A stretch of DNA of 64,000 nt from Thermoplasmatota archaeon (GTDB lineage: Archaea > Thermoplasmatota > Thermoplasmata > Thermoplasmatales > GCA-001856825), in the NCBI GenBank assembly GCA_023381415.1, contig JAMCUN010000007.1:17093-81092 (forward strand), given 5' to 3'. Each line of letters starts with the position of its first letter. The stretch's first letter is position 1. This document shows positions 1-9,171 of this stretch, one piece after another. Under the pieces are notes generated by a model. The model ran no database searches, was not told where the DNA came from, and worked only from the letters and a program-made list of their open reading frames with translations. Made by a program: the position numbers and the translations under genes.

Positions 1-914
1 AGGAGGGGTATGTTCCTTGTAATCCCAAAAACAGCAAAAGTGGCTGCATATATCAGCAGGCCGATTGCGACCCTCTTCATGTCATCAGTCCTGTAGAAGA
101 GCCTGTTCACAGGAAGCTGCAATCCCACCACGACCGCCCCGTTAGTAGCGAACAGTAGCCCTATGACGAAATTGGGAATAAGGTCAATCTTTGACAGGAA
201 CTGATTTAGGATGTAGGCCCACGGGCCGGTTGCGAAGAAAGCGAGGGAAAGCAGAATTGATATCATCAGGAACCTATTATCTCCCCTGGGGAATGAAATA
301 AGGCTTTTCTCTGCCTGAGGGGGAGCTTCATTGTAGTTTATGTACCTGTAGAACAGGTAGAATCCAATGCTCTCGGAAATCATAGGTATGAGGGGCAGGA
401 TTGCATAGTTGTAAGAAACAACGAAACCAGAGATCGCTGGACCAAGCGAGAACCCCACGTTTGCCCCTATCCTCGTAAGGCTGAATGCATCAATCCTGTC
501 AATATCATTGGTCGAATCAGTAACTATAACCATGTCAATTACCGACTGGAGAGATGCAACAGCAGCAAATAGAATGAAAGTGGCATAGATGTAGATGTCA
601 GAAAGGTGATAATTGATGCCCAGAAACATGACAAAGAACAGAACAGCAAGCGTAGGAGGCATGAGGAGCGCTATCTTCCTCCTGCCTATTTTGTCCACAA
701 GGTTACCGCCGAATATGCTGAACGGTATGGAAGCTATGCCAGAAAGAACGAAGAGTATGCCAATTTCAACGTATTGAATGCCCCTGACCTCAAGCAGATA
801 TATGGGGATGAATACCCATACTCCAGATCTGCCCATCAGCCGCAGCAGCTCAGCTACAGATATGGTGGTCACAATCTTGTTTTGAACGACTTCCCTCGAA
901 ATTGGCAGTTTCAT
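1..914 (-). CDS. MFS transporter, C-terminus beyond the window
   Basis: The reverse strand is open from an ATG at 914 to base 1, so only the N-terminal 304 or so residues are present. It begins MKLPISREVVQNK and shows alternating hydrophobic helices with the major-facilitator loop motif G-x-x-x-D-x-x-G-R-R-K (GGNLVDKIGRRK) after the second helix. This is typical of 12-helix drug or metabolite exporters in the cytoplasmic membrane; the substrate cannot be read. A TATA-like TTTTTATC lies about 28 bases upstream of the ATG (around 945-952), consistent with a leaderless mRNA, and this decided the start. The gene is followed upstream by another MFS gene on the same strand with its own promoter. 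Confidence 0.85.
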   Translation of the reverse strand, partial: MKLPISREVVQNKIVTTISVAELLRLMGRSGVWVFIPIYLLEVRGIQYVEIGILFVLSGIASIPFSIFGGNLVDKIGRRKIALLMPPTLAVLFFVMFLGINYHLSDIYIYATFILFAAVASLQSVIDMVIVTDSTNDIDRIDAFSLTRIGANVGFSLGPAISGFVVSYNYAILPLIPMISESIGFYLFYRYINYNEAPPQAEKSLISFPRGDNRFLMISILLSLAFFATGPWAYILNQFLSKIDLIPNFVIGLLFATNGAVVVGLQLPVNRLFYRTDDMKRVAIGLLIYAATFAVFGITRNIPL

Positions 915-1010
915 CCTGTGAAGCACTTGATTGTCGTCCAGATAAAAAGGTTGGGAAAAGATTCTATTGAACTGAATGAAAGACTGAAATAAAAAAGAAA
1001 AAATTTGAAG

Positions 1011-2414
1011 TTACTTCGAAGTCTCTTCCGTTCGCTTCGGGATGTTCTTGTCCAGGCCGGACAAGCTGAGCGCCTTTGTCTCAAATCCCTTTCTCTGCCA
1101 TAGTATCGTCATTGCAAGAGAGATGACGAAGACGACCATCACTATAGCGGCAGAACCGTTGAAGGGGAAGCCGTTGTCCGCAAGAAATGTCAGTAAACCA
1201 GTTATTACTCCCGCGCTTACCCAGACCACGAATCTGACGACGGATACGTAGGTACCTCTTTTGAGGGTGGGGAAGAGTTCAGGTTCAAGCATCCCCCTTG
1301 ATGCCCATGTGATCTCTCCAGGTATGAACAGGATGGTCATTATTGCCACAAGCAAGAATCCCGTCACCGCTCCAGTTACAGCCTCGTATATCCACAGTAT
1401 AGCCCAGAATCCTACAAGTATCCCGTAGGAGAATATAGTGAACGTCTTCCTGCTGACCCTGTCCACAAACAGCAGTCCAGCAACAACTCCCACAACTGCC
1501 ATCGTTAGTCCTCCGATCAGGGGGATGGTCGCCGCCAAAATGCCATTAGTGCCGTAGAAATAGTCGTATCCCACCCCGTAGGAGAAGTAAACGAACGCAA
1601 CGTCCTGAGCCACTCCTATGAGTATAAGGATGAGGAATCTCATTGGCAACCCTACTGATACCTTGACTTTTTCAGTATTACCGTCCTGTCCTACCCATGC
1701 ATCTTCAACATCGGAAGTGGTACCCCCCTTTATGGCGGTCCAAGGGGCAGACTCAGACATAAGTCTCCAGGCTATCGCTAGGGCGACCAAAGGGGCAAAG
1801 AACAAGAGTCCCAGTGCTATGTCGGTCGCAGTCATTGAAAAGCCTAGAAGAAGAGGTATGAACGTGATACCTACGCCGATATTTCCGAAATTCTGTACTA
1901 TCACGAGCGAACGTCCTCTTTTTTTGGCTGGAACGGCTTCTGCCATCATAGAGAGTATTGGCGTTTCTAGCCCTATTGCCGCCATTCCTATCAGGATGAA
2001 TGAAATGATCAGTGTTACAAGGTAGACAAGTGAGGAATGGGAGGTCATCTGCCCTGCCAGATATATTGCTATGCCGACCACGATCATTGCAGATGTTATC
2101 ATGAAGGAGCCCTTTCTTCCAATCCTGTCTGCGAGTCCGCCTGACAGCAAAGCTCCGACTCCTCCTGCGATGTATGGAAGACTCAACCCCAGGAAGGCAT
2201 ACTTAGACGGAATTACCCCTCCAATAGCAAACACGGGACCGTAGCTTTCTGCCACGCCGTACACAAGCATTCCCATTGCCAGAGCTACAAAAACCGCCCA
2301 GGGGTATTTCATCCCGCTCTTTTCACCAGAACTCTCAGATAAATTTTGGTTGGATGATGACGTCAATGGTTCTATAGCGGGATTAGAATTATTTACGCTA
2401 TTTGGTTGAACCAT
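1011..2414 (-). CDS. MFS transporter, sugar/metabolite porter type
   Basis: A 467-residue protein with a hydrophilic Ser/Asn-rich N-tail of about 35 residues followed by 12 predicted membrane helices. The loop motif GGLADRIGRKGS between helices 2 and 3 is the MFS signature, and the overall pattern resembles archaeal sugar or organic-acid:proton symporters. A central hydrophilic loop (about residues 220-255) separates the two six-helix halves. The start at 2414 is supported by a TATA element TTTATAAC near 2443-2450, about 30 bases upstream. The substrate is unknown. The neighbouring MFS gene is not a close copy by eye. Confidence 0.85.
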   Translation of the reverse strand: MVQPNSVNNSNPAIEPLTSSSNQNLSESSGEKSGMKYPWAVFVALAMGMLVYGVAESYGPVFAIGGVIPSKYAFLGLSLPYIAGGVGALLSGGLADRIGRKGSFMITSAMIVVGIAIYLAGQMTSHSSLVYLVTLIISFILIGMAAIGLETPILSMMAEAVPAKKRGRSLVIVQNFGNIGVGITFIPLLLGFSMTATDIALGLLFFAPLVALAIAWRLMSESAPWTAIKGGTTSDVEDAWVGQDGNTEKVKVSVGLPMRFLILILIGVAQDVAFVYFSYGVGYDYFYGTNGILAATIPLIGGLTMAVVGVVAGLLFVDRVSRKTFTIFSYGILVGFWAILWIYEAVTGAVTGFLLVAIMTILFIPGEITWASRGMLEPELFPTLKRGTYVSVVRFVVWVSAGVITGLLTFLADNGFPFNGSAAIVMVVFVISLAMTILWQRKGFETKALSLSGLDKNIPKRTEETSK

Positions 2415-2618
2415 CGAGTGATGTATAAGTATAGTTATAAATACGTTTTCTCATACCAAGCATGTGGAAAAAGGAGACATGTTTTACTACCTAAATGACC
2501 TATCTAAAACAATAATTATTTCAAGCTAAATATTCAATTAAAAAATAATGTTCTACATTTTGCAATCAGTCAATTATCTCGCACAATTTTAATTTAGTTT
2601 GTCGCTATCCAAACATAG

Positions 2619-4880
2619 ATGAAGGAAGCGGTGAAAATCTCTGATCTTTCCTTTAGGTTTCCCACGATAACAGGCAAGGAGAAGGAGTATACGCTTAAGA
2701 AAGTGAACCTGAAAGTCATGAGGGGGGAGGTATTTGGGATCACCGGAGGGACGGGTTCAGGGAAGAGCACGCTCTGTTATGTCATTGCAGGACTGATTCC
2801 GCATCAGCTTAAGATACCACAGGACCAGCTGGAGGACCATATAAAAGGGAGTGTCCAGATACTGGGGGAAAGAGTTGTTGGATATTCAGGATCAGGTAAG
2901 GAAAGAAGGATGGAAATCAGGAGCATAAGGGAGGGGACCGTCGGGTTTGTTAAGCAGGAGCCTGACAGTTATTTCTCGAAGAGGCCCGTGATCGAAGAAC
3001 TCTCCTACAATCTCGACAAACTGAATCTTACCCGAAGGCAGAAGGAGGAGAGGATAAAGGAGGCGTTGAGGGTGGTGAAGATGGAAGGAATTTTCAAGCT
3101 CGCATCCAGTCTCACCCCTTCAGAGCTGTCGAATGGGGAGCAGCAGAGGCTCGTAATAGCTAGTTACCTTGCGATGAAACCGGACATCCTAATACTGGAT
3201 GAACCTACGTCTGACCTTGACCCAGTTGGGAAGGGGGAGGTGGTTGACGCCATTCTTGCAATGAAAAAGGACAGCGGTATCACTATCATTTTGGTGGAAC
3301 AAGACCCGGAGACACTGATAAAATTAGCAGACAGAGTGGCAGTGATCAATAAAGGGGAGGTAGTCGTCGTTGACGAGCCGTCCAAGGTATATTCCAGAGG
3401 GGATATCAAGAGATTCATAGACGTACCCGAACTGATGGAGCTTATAGGACCAACCGGGGAGATAGGGGAGAGGTTCGCACCAGAGCGAGTGAAAGGGTTC
3501 AAGGTCAGAAGGAGTGAAAAGGAGAAGGGGAAGGTTCAGCTTCAGATAGATGAGGTGGAATACACATACGAGGATGGTACAAAGGCACTGAACAAGATAA
3601 GCATGAAAATACATGAGGGGGAGTTCCTTTCTCTGGTCGGGCCGAATGGTTCAGGCAAGAGCACATTCTCAAAGATAGTATCCGGAAACCTTTCCGGATG
3701 GAAGGGGAGCGTTAAGTTTGAAGGTCAGGACATATCGAGGAGAGGGAAGCGGGACAGAGGGAGCGATCACATTGGATACGTATTTCAAAACCCGGATCAG
3801 CAGGTCCTGCAGGGAACAGTCAGGGACGAGATATTCTCAAGACTGAGCATGACTAATTTCGAGAGAGGAAGCTTTCAGGAGATAGCAGAGGAGGCCTTGA
3901 GACGGGTGAACCTGAGGGATAGGATGAACGATGACATCAATGCGCTGAGCAGGGGAGAAAAGAGGAGGCTTGCACTTGCCAGCGTTATTGCCACAAAACC
4001 TAAGATGCTCATTGTGGACGAACCTGCGACCGGACAGGATTACAAGGGTTCGACGGAGATAATGGACCTTTTGGTCGAGCTCAACAACGGAGGGGTGACT
4101 GTAATGATAATAACGCATGACATGAGGCTCGTAGCTGAGTATACAAGGAGAGCGATTGTCATGAAGGAGGGAAGCATAATATTCGACGGTACACCCGAGG
4201 AGCTCTTCCAGAATGACAGGCTGATGGAGGAATCGTCTCTTGCCCCCCCGCAGCTAGTGAGGATCTCGAGGAAGCTCAAGGACACAGGCGTACTTCAGGA
4301 CATACTTCTCAATGCAAGAGAGTGGCTGGAGCTGTTCCGTTTCGAGAGCGAGAAAAAGAACTTCGTGGCACTTAAATTTGTGGACCTGAAGAGGTACGCG
4401 AGGGAACTTGCCGCTGACATCCTGAAACGCTTCGGAAGGCCAGAGAGCATAGTCTACATAGAGAGGGGCGGGATGGTCATCGGAAGACTGCTCAGCGATT
4501 TTCTATCGGTGAGGAAGGTATACCCTCTGAGGGCCAGTTATTACAACGACGACGGAATTCCAATGACGCACGTCAGGATAACGGACTTTGAATTCACTCT
4601 CTCAAAAAGCGACGGCTTCATCCTGCTGGTTGACGACATTGCGGATACCGGGAAGACTCTCAAGGCTGCAAGCGAAGAGCTTAAGAAAAGAGGCTCCGCA
4701 AAGATCGTCACTGCAACTGTTGTTTACAAGCCACAGTCCATATTCAAGCCCGATGCTTACGTCTACGAAGTAAGCAACAACACATGGATCGTTTTCGATT
4801 ACGAAGAGATAGAGACCCTCTCAAGGTTCATGAGGAAGAACAACAAGGAAGGTCTCAAGTTCATGCAGGAGAATTTCTAG
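2619..4880 (+). CDS. Tandem ECF/Cbi-type ABC ATPase fused to a phosphoribosyltransferase domain
   Basis: A 753-residue three-domain protein. ABC domain 1 has Walker A GGTGSGKST (43-51), signature LSNGEQQ (170-176) and Walker B ILILDEP (190-196). ABC domain 2 has GPNGSGKST (341-349), LSRGEKR (443-449) and MLIVDEP (463-469). The C-terminal ~170 residues form a COG2236-like phosphoribosyltransferase with the PRPP loop VDDIADTGKT at 671-680. Fused EcfA-like ATPases energise vitamin or nucleobase uptake together with S and T membrane components, none of which lies in this window. The PRTase suggests that an imported base is phosphoribosylated on entry (inference). A TATA-like stretch near 2585-2594 precedes the ATG. 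The reading frame is continuous, so the fusion is real in this sequence. Confidence 0.85.
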   Translation: MKEAVKISDLSFRFPTITGKEKEYTLKKVNLKVMRGEVFGITGGTGSGKSTLCYVIAGLIPHQLKIPQDQLEDHIKGSVQILGERVVGYSGSGKERRMEIRSIREGTVGFVKQEPDSYFSKRPVIEELSYNLDKLNLTRRQKEERIKEALRVVKMEGIFKLASSLTPSELSNGEQQRLVIASYLAMKPDILILDEPTSDLDPVGKGEVVDAILAMKKDSGITIILVEQDPETLIKLADRVAVINKGEVVVVDEPSKVYSRGDIKRFIDVPELMELIGPTGEIGERFAPERVKGFKVRRSEKEKGKVQLQIDEVEYTYEDGTKALNKISMKIHEGEFLSLVGPNGSGKSTFSKIVSGNLSGWKGSVKFEGQDISRRGKRDRGSDHIGYVFQNPDQQVLQGTVRDEIFSRLSMTNFERGSFQEIAEEALRRVNLRDRMNDDINALSRGEKRRLALASVIATKPKMLIVDEPATGQDYKGSTEIMDLLVELNNGGVTVMIITHDMRLVAEYTRRAIVMKEGSIIFDGTPEELFQNDRLMEESSLAPPQLVRISRKLKDTGVLQDILLNAREWLELFRFESEKKNFVALKFVDLKRYARELAADILKRFGRPESIVYIERGGMVIGRLLSDFLSVRKVYPLRASYYNDDGIPMTHVRITDFEFTLSKSDGFILLVDDIADTGKTLKAASEELKKRGSAKIVTATVVYKPQSIFKPDAYVYEVSNNTWIVFDYEEIETLSRFMRKNNKEGLKFMQENF

Positions 4881-4953
4881 TTCCGTTGATCCACAACCTT
4901 GCTTGGGCCAGAATGATACGTAAAAATAAAAGTAAAGGTATCAATTACGAAGT

Positions 4954-5844
4954 ATGCCAGAGTTAAAAGGAATAATCACGCCAACGGTGACACCGTGGAA
5001 GGGGGACACAATTGACTATGATGCAGTTGATGCCCTGATGGATTTCCTCTCGAAGATAGGTGTGTCTGGGGTCTTTCCAATGGGATCGACGGGTGCCACT
5101 CCAATCATATCGGTTGAGCAGCACGTGAAGGTGCTTGAATATTTCATGGACAAGAAGAAACCGAACATGTTCTTCATGGGAGGAATAGGGAGGAATGCAG
5201 TTGAAGATACCCTCACGATGGGACTTTACGCAAAAGAACTCGGGGTTGATGCAGTCTCTATAGTGACACCATACTATCTCAGGATGTCGCAGGAGTCGAT
5301 ATACAGATACTACGAGAGGCTGCTATCCCAGATTGACATTCCAGTTCTGATATACAACATTCCCCAGAACACAAACAACAGCATTGAACCACAGACAGTC
5401 CTAAGACTGAAGAGACAGTTCAGCCAGGTGGCGGGCATCAAGGACAGCAGCGGGAACTTTTCAAATTTCATGACGATGATAGACGTGGTCGGCAGGGAGA
5501 TAAAGGTGCTTCAGGGACAGGATGACCTTCTCCTTCCCTCACTCGCGATGGGAGCGGCCGGGGGAATAAACGGCACATCCAACTTCTCTGATCTGTCCGT
5601 GAGAGTGTTCAACGAATTCCAGAGCGGCAATTTCGCTTCAGCAAGGAAGATCCAGGCAGTTCTCTCGGAACTGAAGAAGCTGACCAATTCCCTGGAGTTC
5701 CCTCAGGGCCCGCTTGCTGGATTCATAGAGATGGTCTACCATAGGGAGACGGAGAGTCCGTACCCGCTGAAGGATATAGACCCGGAATCAAGGAAGAACT
5801 TCGGCGCAAAGGCAATGGAGATTTTGAAAAAGATAGAGACGTAA
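4954..5844 (+). CDS. kdgA: 2-keto-3-deoxygluconate aldolase (DapA/NanA superfamily)
   Basis: A 296-residue class I aldolase of the dihydrodipicolinate synthase fold. FPMGSTG (41-47) is the substrate phosphate/carboxylate loop, Tyr134 lies in IYNIP, and the Schiff-base lysine is Lys163 in GIKDSSGN. The later block QGQDDLL plus a GG-x-x-GT-x-NFSD run matches my recollection of Thermoplasma and Picrophilus KDG aldolases, which cleave KDG to pyruvate and glyceraldehyde in the non-phosphorylative Entner-Doudoroff route. A dihydrodipicolinate synthase role is the main alternative. A TATA-like AAAAATAAAAG sits about 30 bases before the ATG. No other Entner-Doudoroff gene is adjacent. Confidence 0.75.
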   Translation: MPELKGIITPTVTPWKGDTIDYDAVDALMDFLSKIGVSGVFPMGSTGATPIISVEQHVKVLEYFMDKKKPNMFFMGGIGRNAVEDTLTMGLYAKELGVDAVSIVTPYYLRMSQESIYRYYERLLSQIDIPVLIYNIPQNTNNSIEPQTVLRLKRQFSQVAGIKDSSGNFSNFMTMIDVVGREIKVLQGQDDLLLPSLAMGAAGGINGTSNFSDLSVRVFNEFQSGNFASARKIQAVLSELKKLTNSLEFPQGPLAGFIEMVYHRETESPYPLKDIDPESRKNFGAKAMEILKKIET

Positions 5845-5875
5845 TCTATAAGTTTTAGGTGGGATATCAGAAGAC

Positions 5876-6133
5876 ATGGAATCATACGGCGAGGCAGACA
5901 GGGTGGAGGATCTGAGGACACTCAACTGCGGAGAGCCGTACATATACATAAAGGGCGCAATCAGGCTCGCTTCCAGGGAGCTGAAACCTGGCCAGATCCT
6001 GATGCTGATTGTCCCAAAGGAAAAGTGGGTACTTCAGGATGAGACATTCAACACAATCTTGGAAACTAGCAAGTTCGAGGTAGTAGAGAGCAGATACGAT
6101 CTCAATGTGGTCCATAAGCTGAGGAAGCAGTAG
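5876..6133 (+). CDS. TusA/SirA-like sulfur-carrier family protein
   Basis: An 85-residue protein with the TusA layout: a short strand ending in Asn-Cys (LRTLNCGEP), then a helix IKGAIRLASRELKPG, then the strand GQILMLIV and a C-terminal strand. The usual Cys-Pro-x-Pro motif reads Cys-Gly-Glu-Pro, so the nucleophilic Cys is kept but the first Pro is lost. TusA proteins relay persulfide sulfur for tRNA thiolation, molybdopterin synthesis or dissimilatory sulfur metabolism. It is followed after 2 bases by a small unknown ORF and is probably co-transcribed with it. TCTATAAG about 30 bases upstream is a likely TATA box. The altered motif makes function uncertain. Confidence 0.55.
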   Translation: MESYGEADRVEDLRTLNCGEPYIYIKGAIRLASRELKPGQILMLIVPKEKWVLQDETFNTILETSKFEVVESRYDLNVVHKLRKQ

Positions 6134-6135
6134 AG

Positions 6136-6450
6136 ATGAGATGCTATCTTTTCATGGTGAGTTTCACTGCGACTGACAGATCGACAATATGCGTGCTAGA
6201 GGACAAGATAAAGCAGGCTCTCGAGGAGTTCATTGATGTGGACCCATCAGACAGGTGGACAGTAGAAGAGCTTATTTCCAGGTTTGCAAGAAAGGAAGCT
6301 GTTACGAAGGATGACGTGACTGTGGGATACGTGTTGCTATCGTCCCAGGAAAGGTCTGTGGAAGTGAGCCTCAAAGAGGAAGGGGCGGGCAACATCATTG
6401 GGGGACTGAAGGAAATTACTGAGAAGCACGGGTTCAAGTTCTTGAACTGA
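6136..6450 (+). CDS. Hypothetical protein, 104 aa
   Basis: Not recognised. It begins MRCYLFMVSF and has an alpha/beta pattern with an acidic middle (residues 25-55), ending in GFKFLN. It starts 2 bases after the TusA-like gene, so the two are probably translated from one mRNA, and its last 17 bases overlap the convergent HAD phosphatase gene. No catalytic motif, signal peptide or membrane segment is visible. Confidence 0.6.
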   Translation: MRCYLFMVSFTATDRSTICVLEDKIKQALEEFIDVDPSDRWTVEELISRFARKEAVTKDDVTVGYVLLSSQERSVEVSLKEEGAGNIIGGLKEITEKHGFKFLN

Positions 6451-7066
6451 ATAAATCTAGCAGGTCATCGAAGCTGTTAGCCACCTCATAATCGCCTTCA
6501 AAGTCGAAGTCACTCTTTTTTCCAAGCCCGAAGCTTACCCATACTGCCATTGTTCCAGCATCCATTGCGCTCCTGACATCGCTCGCTCTGTCCCCTATGT
6601 AATACACCTGATCAGGTTTCCTCCCGGATTCTGCAAGTATGTACTTCAATCCTTCAACCTTGTTCTCAATAGGGAGGTCTCCGCCCACTATGTACTTGAA
6701 ATGAACACCAGGGAAGAATCTCTTAACGATCTCCTCTGTGAGTCCCTTATTCTTAAGGGTAAGAATTCCGAGATCGTTATCCTTCTGCAGTTCTCTGAGG
6801 ACGGTAGGGGAGTTGACGATCGGTTTGGTATCGAGTTCAAAGGTATTGAGATAGCAGTCAACGTACTGCCTCATAATGAGAGGCAAATCAGCCTCCTTTA
6901 CTCCGCTTCTAACGAGAATCTGCGTCAGCTTTAGAACCCCTATGTACCTGGAAACATCAGATAGACCATAACCTAATTTCCCAGCAGATTCCTCGAGGCA
7001 TCTGGTTATGGACCTCTCGGAGTCTATGAGGGTACCGTCCATGTCAAATACCAGCAGGAATCGCAT
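6434..7066 (-). CDS. HAD-superfamily hydrolase (phosphoglycolate phosphatase-like)
   Basis: About 210 residues. Motif I is FDMDGTLIDS near the N-terminus (Asp nucleophile and Asp+2 acid), motif II Thr lies in ILTLKNKG, and motif III/IV is YYIGDRASDVRSA near the C-terminus. These define a DxD HAD phosphatase with a small helical cap, acting on a small phosphate ester in the cytoplasm. The open frame extends upstream to a TTG at 7096, but a TATA box ATTTATC lies about 25 bases before the ATG at 7066 and would overlap the TTG, so 7066 is chosen. The 3' end overlaps the convergent unknown gene by 17 bases. Confidence 0.85.
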   Translation of the reverse strand: MRFLLVFDMDGTLIDSERSITRCLEESAGKLGYGLSDVSRYIGVLKLTQILVRSGVKEADLPLIMRQYVDCYLNTFELDTKPIVNSPTVLRELQKDNDLGILTLKNKGLTEEIVKRFFPGVHFKYIVGGDLPIENKVEGLKYILAESGRKPDQVYYIGDRASDVRSAMDAGTMAVWVSFGLGKKSDFDFEGDYEVANSFDDLLDLFSSRT

Positions 7067-7124
7067 GAGACGCAATCCTATTCTATGATAAATCAATACT
7101 TGTATCGTAGAACTGTACTGAAAA

Positions 7125-7149
7125 GGTTATTAACTTTACTATAATAACC
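7125..7149. promoter_or_regulatory. Perfect inverted repeat on the pdo promoter
   Basis: GGTTATTA (7125-7132) and TAATAACC (7142-7149) are exact reverse complements separated by nine bases. The right arm contains the likely TATA box (TATAATAA), about 24 bases before the ATG of the disulfide oxidoreductase. A repressor bound here would block TBP. The divergent HAD gene starts about 60 bases away. Confidence 0.55.
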
Positions 7150-7166
7150 TAAGAAGGTGGAATAAG

Positions 7167-7826
7167 ATGGCTTTACTAAAGGACAAGGATAAGCAGTACC
7201 TGAAGGACGAATTCGAGAAGAACCTCAAGAATGAGGTGAAATTATACGTGTTTACCTCGGAAGAGGATTGCCAATATTGCGATCAAACTGTAGAGATTGC
7301 CAGGGAACTCCAGGAAACATCTGACCTGATAAAGGTGGAGAAACTTGGACTGGATTCGGAGAAGGCAAAAAAATGGGGAATAGAAAAGGCACCGACAACA
7401 GTCGTTACTACAAATGGCGGAACGGAAAACGCGAGGATAAAGTACATTGGTATACCCATGGGCTACGAATTCTCGTCGCTGGTCGAGGACATAAGGAGGA
7501 TTTCCAGGAACGATCCAGAACTGGAACCGGCGATCCAGAAAAAGCTGGAGGAGATAGACGAACCGGTTACAATCCGGGTTTTCGTGACTCCCACCTGCCC
7601 TTACTGTCCTAAAGCAGTAGGCACAGCCCACAGGTTTGCGCTTGCTAACAAGAATATAACGGGAGAGATGGTAGAGGCTACTGAGTTCCCCGCATGGGCA
7701 GACGAATGGGGCGTATCTTCAGTGCCACACATCGTGATAAACGGGGACGTCCAGTTCGTTGGAGCGTATCCGGACGAAAACTTCGTCGACTACGTTCTAG
7801 AGGCGTACAAGAAAAAGAGCAACTGA
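7167..7826 (+). CDS. pdo: Protein disulfide oxidoreductase, two thioredoxin folds (glutaredoxin-like PDO)
   Basis: A 219-residue protein with two tandem thioredoxin-fold units. The first has CQYC at 35-38 and the second CPYC at 144-147, the same pair as in the well-studied Pyrococcus furiosus PDO. Each unit also has the cis-Pro motif (APTTVV at about 75-80 and SVPHIV in the second). These proteins make, reduce or shuffle disulfides in the archaeal cytosol. A purine-rich AAGAAGGTGG precedes the ATG. The promoter is covered by a perfect palindrome, suggesting redox or stress control (inference). tRNA-Met follows 55 bases downstream. Confidence 0.92.
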   Translation: MALLKDKDKQYLKDEFEKNLKNEVKLYVFTSEEDCQYCDQTVEIARELQETSDLIKVEKLGLDSEKAKKWGIEKAPTTVVTTNGGTENARIKYIGIPMGYEFSSLVEDIRRISRNDPELEPAIQKKLEEIDEPVTIRVFVTPTCPYCPKAVGTAHRFALANKNITGEMVEATEFPAWADEWGVSSVPHIVINGDVQFVGAYPDENFVDYVLEAYKKKSN

Positions 7827-7881
7827 ACGGACAGGCGAAAATCGCAAATTTTTAATCCTCCGGAGCATGGAGAGGAAGATA

Positions 7882-7955
7882 GGGGCCGTAGCTTAGCCCG
7901 GTAGAGCGCCTGGCTCATAACCAGGTGGTCATCGGTTCAAACCCGATCGGCCCCA
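7882..7955 (+). tRNA. tRNA-Met (CAT), elongator type
   Basis: The cloverleaf has a 7-bp acceptor GGGGCCG/CGGCCCC, anticodon stem CCTGG/CCAGG with loop CTCATAA, T-arm GGTTCAAACC and discriminator A. The CCA is not encoded. The G1-C72 pair argues for the elongator rather than the initiator; a C34-modified tRNA-Ile cannot be excluded from sequence alone. The last 19 bases are shared with the 3' end of the convergent methyltransferase gene. Confidence 0.93.
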
Positions 7956-9067
7956 CTCCCTTTCTTTGCCCTTTTTTTGAAGATGAATATGTATTCGTGC
8001 TTGAAGACGTAGAATCCCCCGGCAAGCGCACGGTACCTCCACAACTCTTTATTCTCCCTCTTGGCCCTGGTGTCTTCGAAATTCTTCACGACTATTCCAG
8101 TCAGGGTGTACCCTCTCTTCATGACTATTTCCATTGCATAGAAACCGAGAGGAATCCACTCTCCGTTCTGGTATTTGTCTCCCACCACCATAACAAGGAA
8201 TCTTCCGTCTTGCAGGACAGGGTATGTGTTATCTACCACCCTTCCGAACCCCTCAAGGAACTCCTCCATTGACTTGGAACCGGAGAGGTCCCCCTTCTTC
8301 TTCCCAAACCTTATGATGTCGAAATATGGCGGATGCATAATTATCAGTTGAACCTTGCCAGCACCAGCCCTTCTGCAGAGCCGGGAGAAATCTGTCTTGG
8401 TGCTGTCTCCCGGTTCAACCAGGTATTTAGCCCCAAGCGAATTGGGCTCTGTTCGGATAAGTGAAACAGCCTTTTTCAATGTCGTCTGATTAATCTCCAC
8501 TCCAATCGAATTCCTTCCAAGTCGAATGCTCTCGATGATGGTAGTGCCACTACCTGAGAATGGGTCCAGTACCCAGTCTCCCATCTTGGTGAATCTTAGT
8601 ATGACCTGGCGGGGAATCTGAGGCACAAAATTTCCCCAGTACCATCCAAGATGTGAGCCGGAAGAATCCCTCCTGTCAAATATCCATAAACTGTCAGTAA
8701 GTATTTCCCCGTATTCCTTCCACCTGTTAAGATTGATATCATTTATTCCATTTGTCCTGCTCTCCGTCAGGGATTTCACCAATCTCCTTGCATAATACTT
8801 CCCTCTTTCAAGCGTCTCCGATTCAAGAATCTGTCTCAGGTCATCCTTGAGGTAGGAGTATGGCGAACGTCCATAGGAGAGTGGAAAGGGGATACCGTCA
8901 ACTTTCCTTGAGACATCCCTTATCTTCGCTCTGAAACTGTTCCTGTCGTCTAGGGAGAGCGCTTCCAAGAGCGCTTCTACAATGTAATTGCTACCCATTT
9001 GGACCCCATATCCCTTCTGTTTGCTCTTTCGTCTTCCTTCTCTGGGCATATGAGGCCTCGTTACCAT
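7937..9067 (-). CDS. Site-specific DNA methyltransferase (N4-cytosine/N6-adenine type)
   Basis: About 376 residues (381 from an ATG at 9082). The SAM-binding motif DPFSGSGTT lies at about 173-181 of the long form, preceded by WYWGNFVPQIPRQ, and the catalytic motif is HPPY at 250-253. The order SAM site then PPY, and the tail GEWIPLGF...ELWRYRA, fit a family of solitary or restriction-linked amino-methyltransferases. A TATA box TATTATAAAAT near 9097 points to the ATG at 9067 with a very short leader. It lies 105 bases downstream of the DpnI-like gene on the same strand, so the two form a restriction-modification cassette. The last residues and the stop are encoded inside the complement of tRNA-Met. 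Confidence 0.85.
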   Translation of the reverse strand: MVTRPHMPREGRRKSKQKGYGVQMGSNYIVEALLEALSLDDRNSFRAKIRDVSRKVDGIPFPLSYGRSPYSYLKDDLRQILESETLERGKYYARRLVKSLTESRTNGINDINLNRWKEYGEILTDSLWIFDRRDSSGSHLGWYWGNFVPQIPRQVILRFTKMGDWVLDPFSGSGTTIIESIRLGRNSIGVEINQTTLKKAVSLIRTEPNSLGAKYLVEPGDSTKTDFSRLCRRAGAGKVQLIIMHPPYFDIIRFGKKKGDLSGSKSMEEFLEGFGRVVDNTYPVLQDGRFLVMVVGDKYQNGEWIPLGFYAMEIVMKRGYTLTGIVVKNFEDTRAKRENKELWRYRALAGGFYVFKHEYIFIFKKRAKKGSGADRV

Positions 9068-9171
9068 TGCAGGTTTCATCATTTTCTTCTATTTTATAAT
9101 ATTCCGCTGTCTCAAACCTGACTGAACTGAAAGGGAGCAGCCTCTGGGATGAATATCATTATTTTCCACGT

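Noticed and set aside
606..992. 128-codon frame on the plus strand
   Set aside because: It is antisense to the well-supported partial MFS gene and has a composition expected from a shadow frame.
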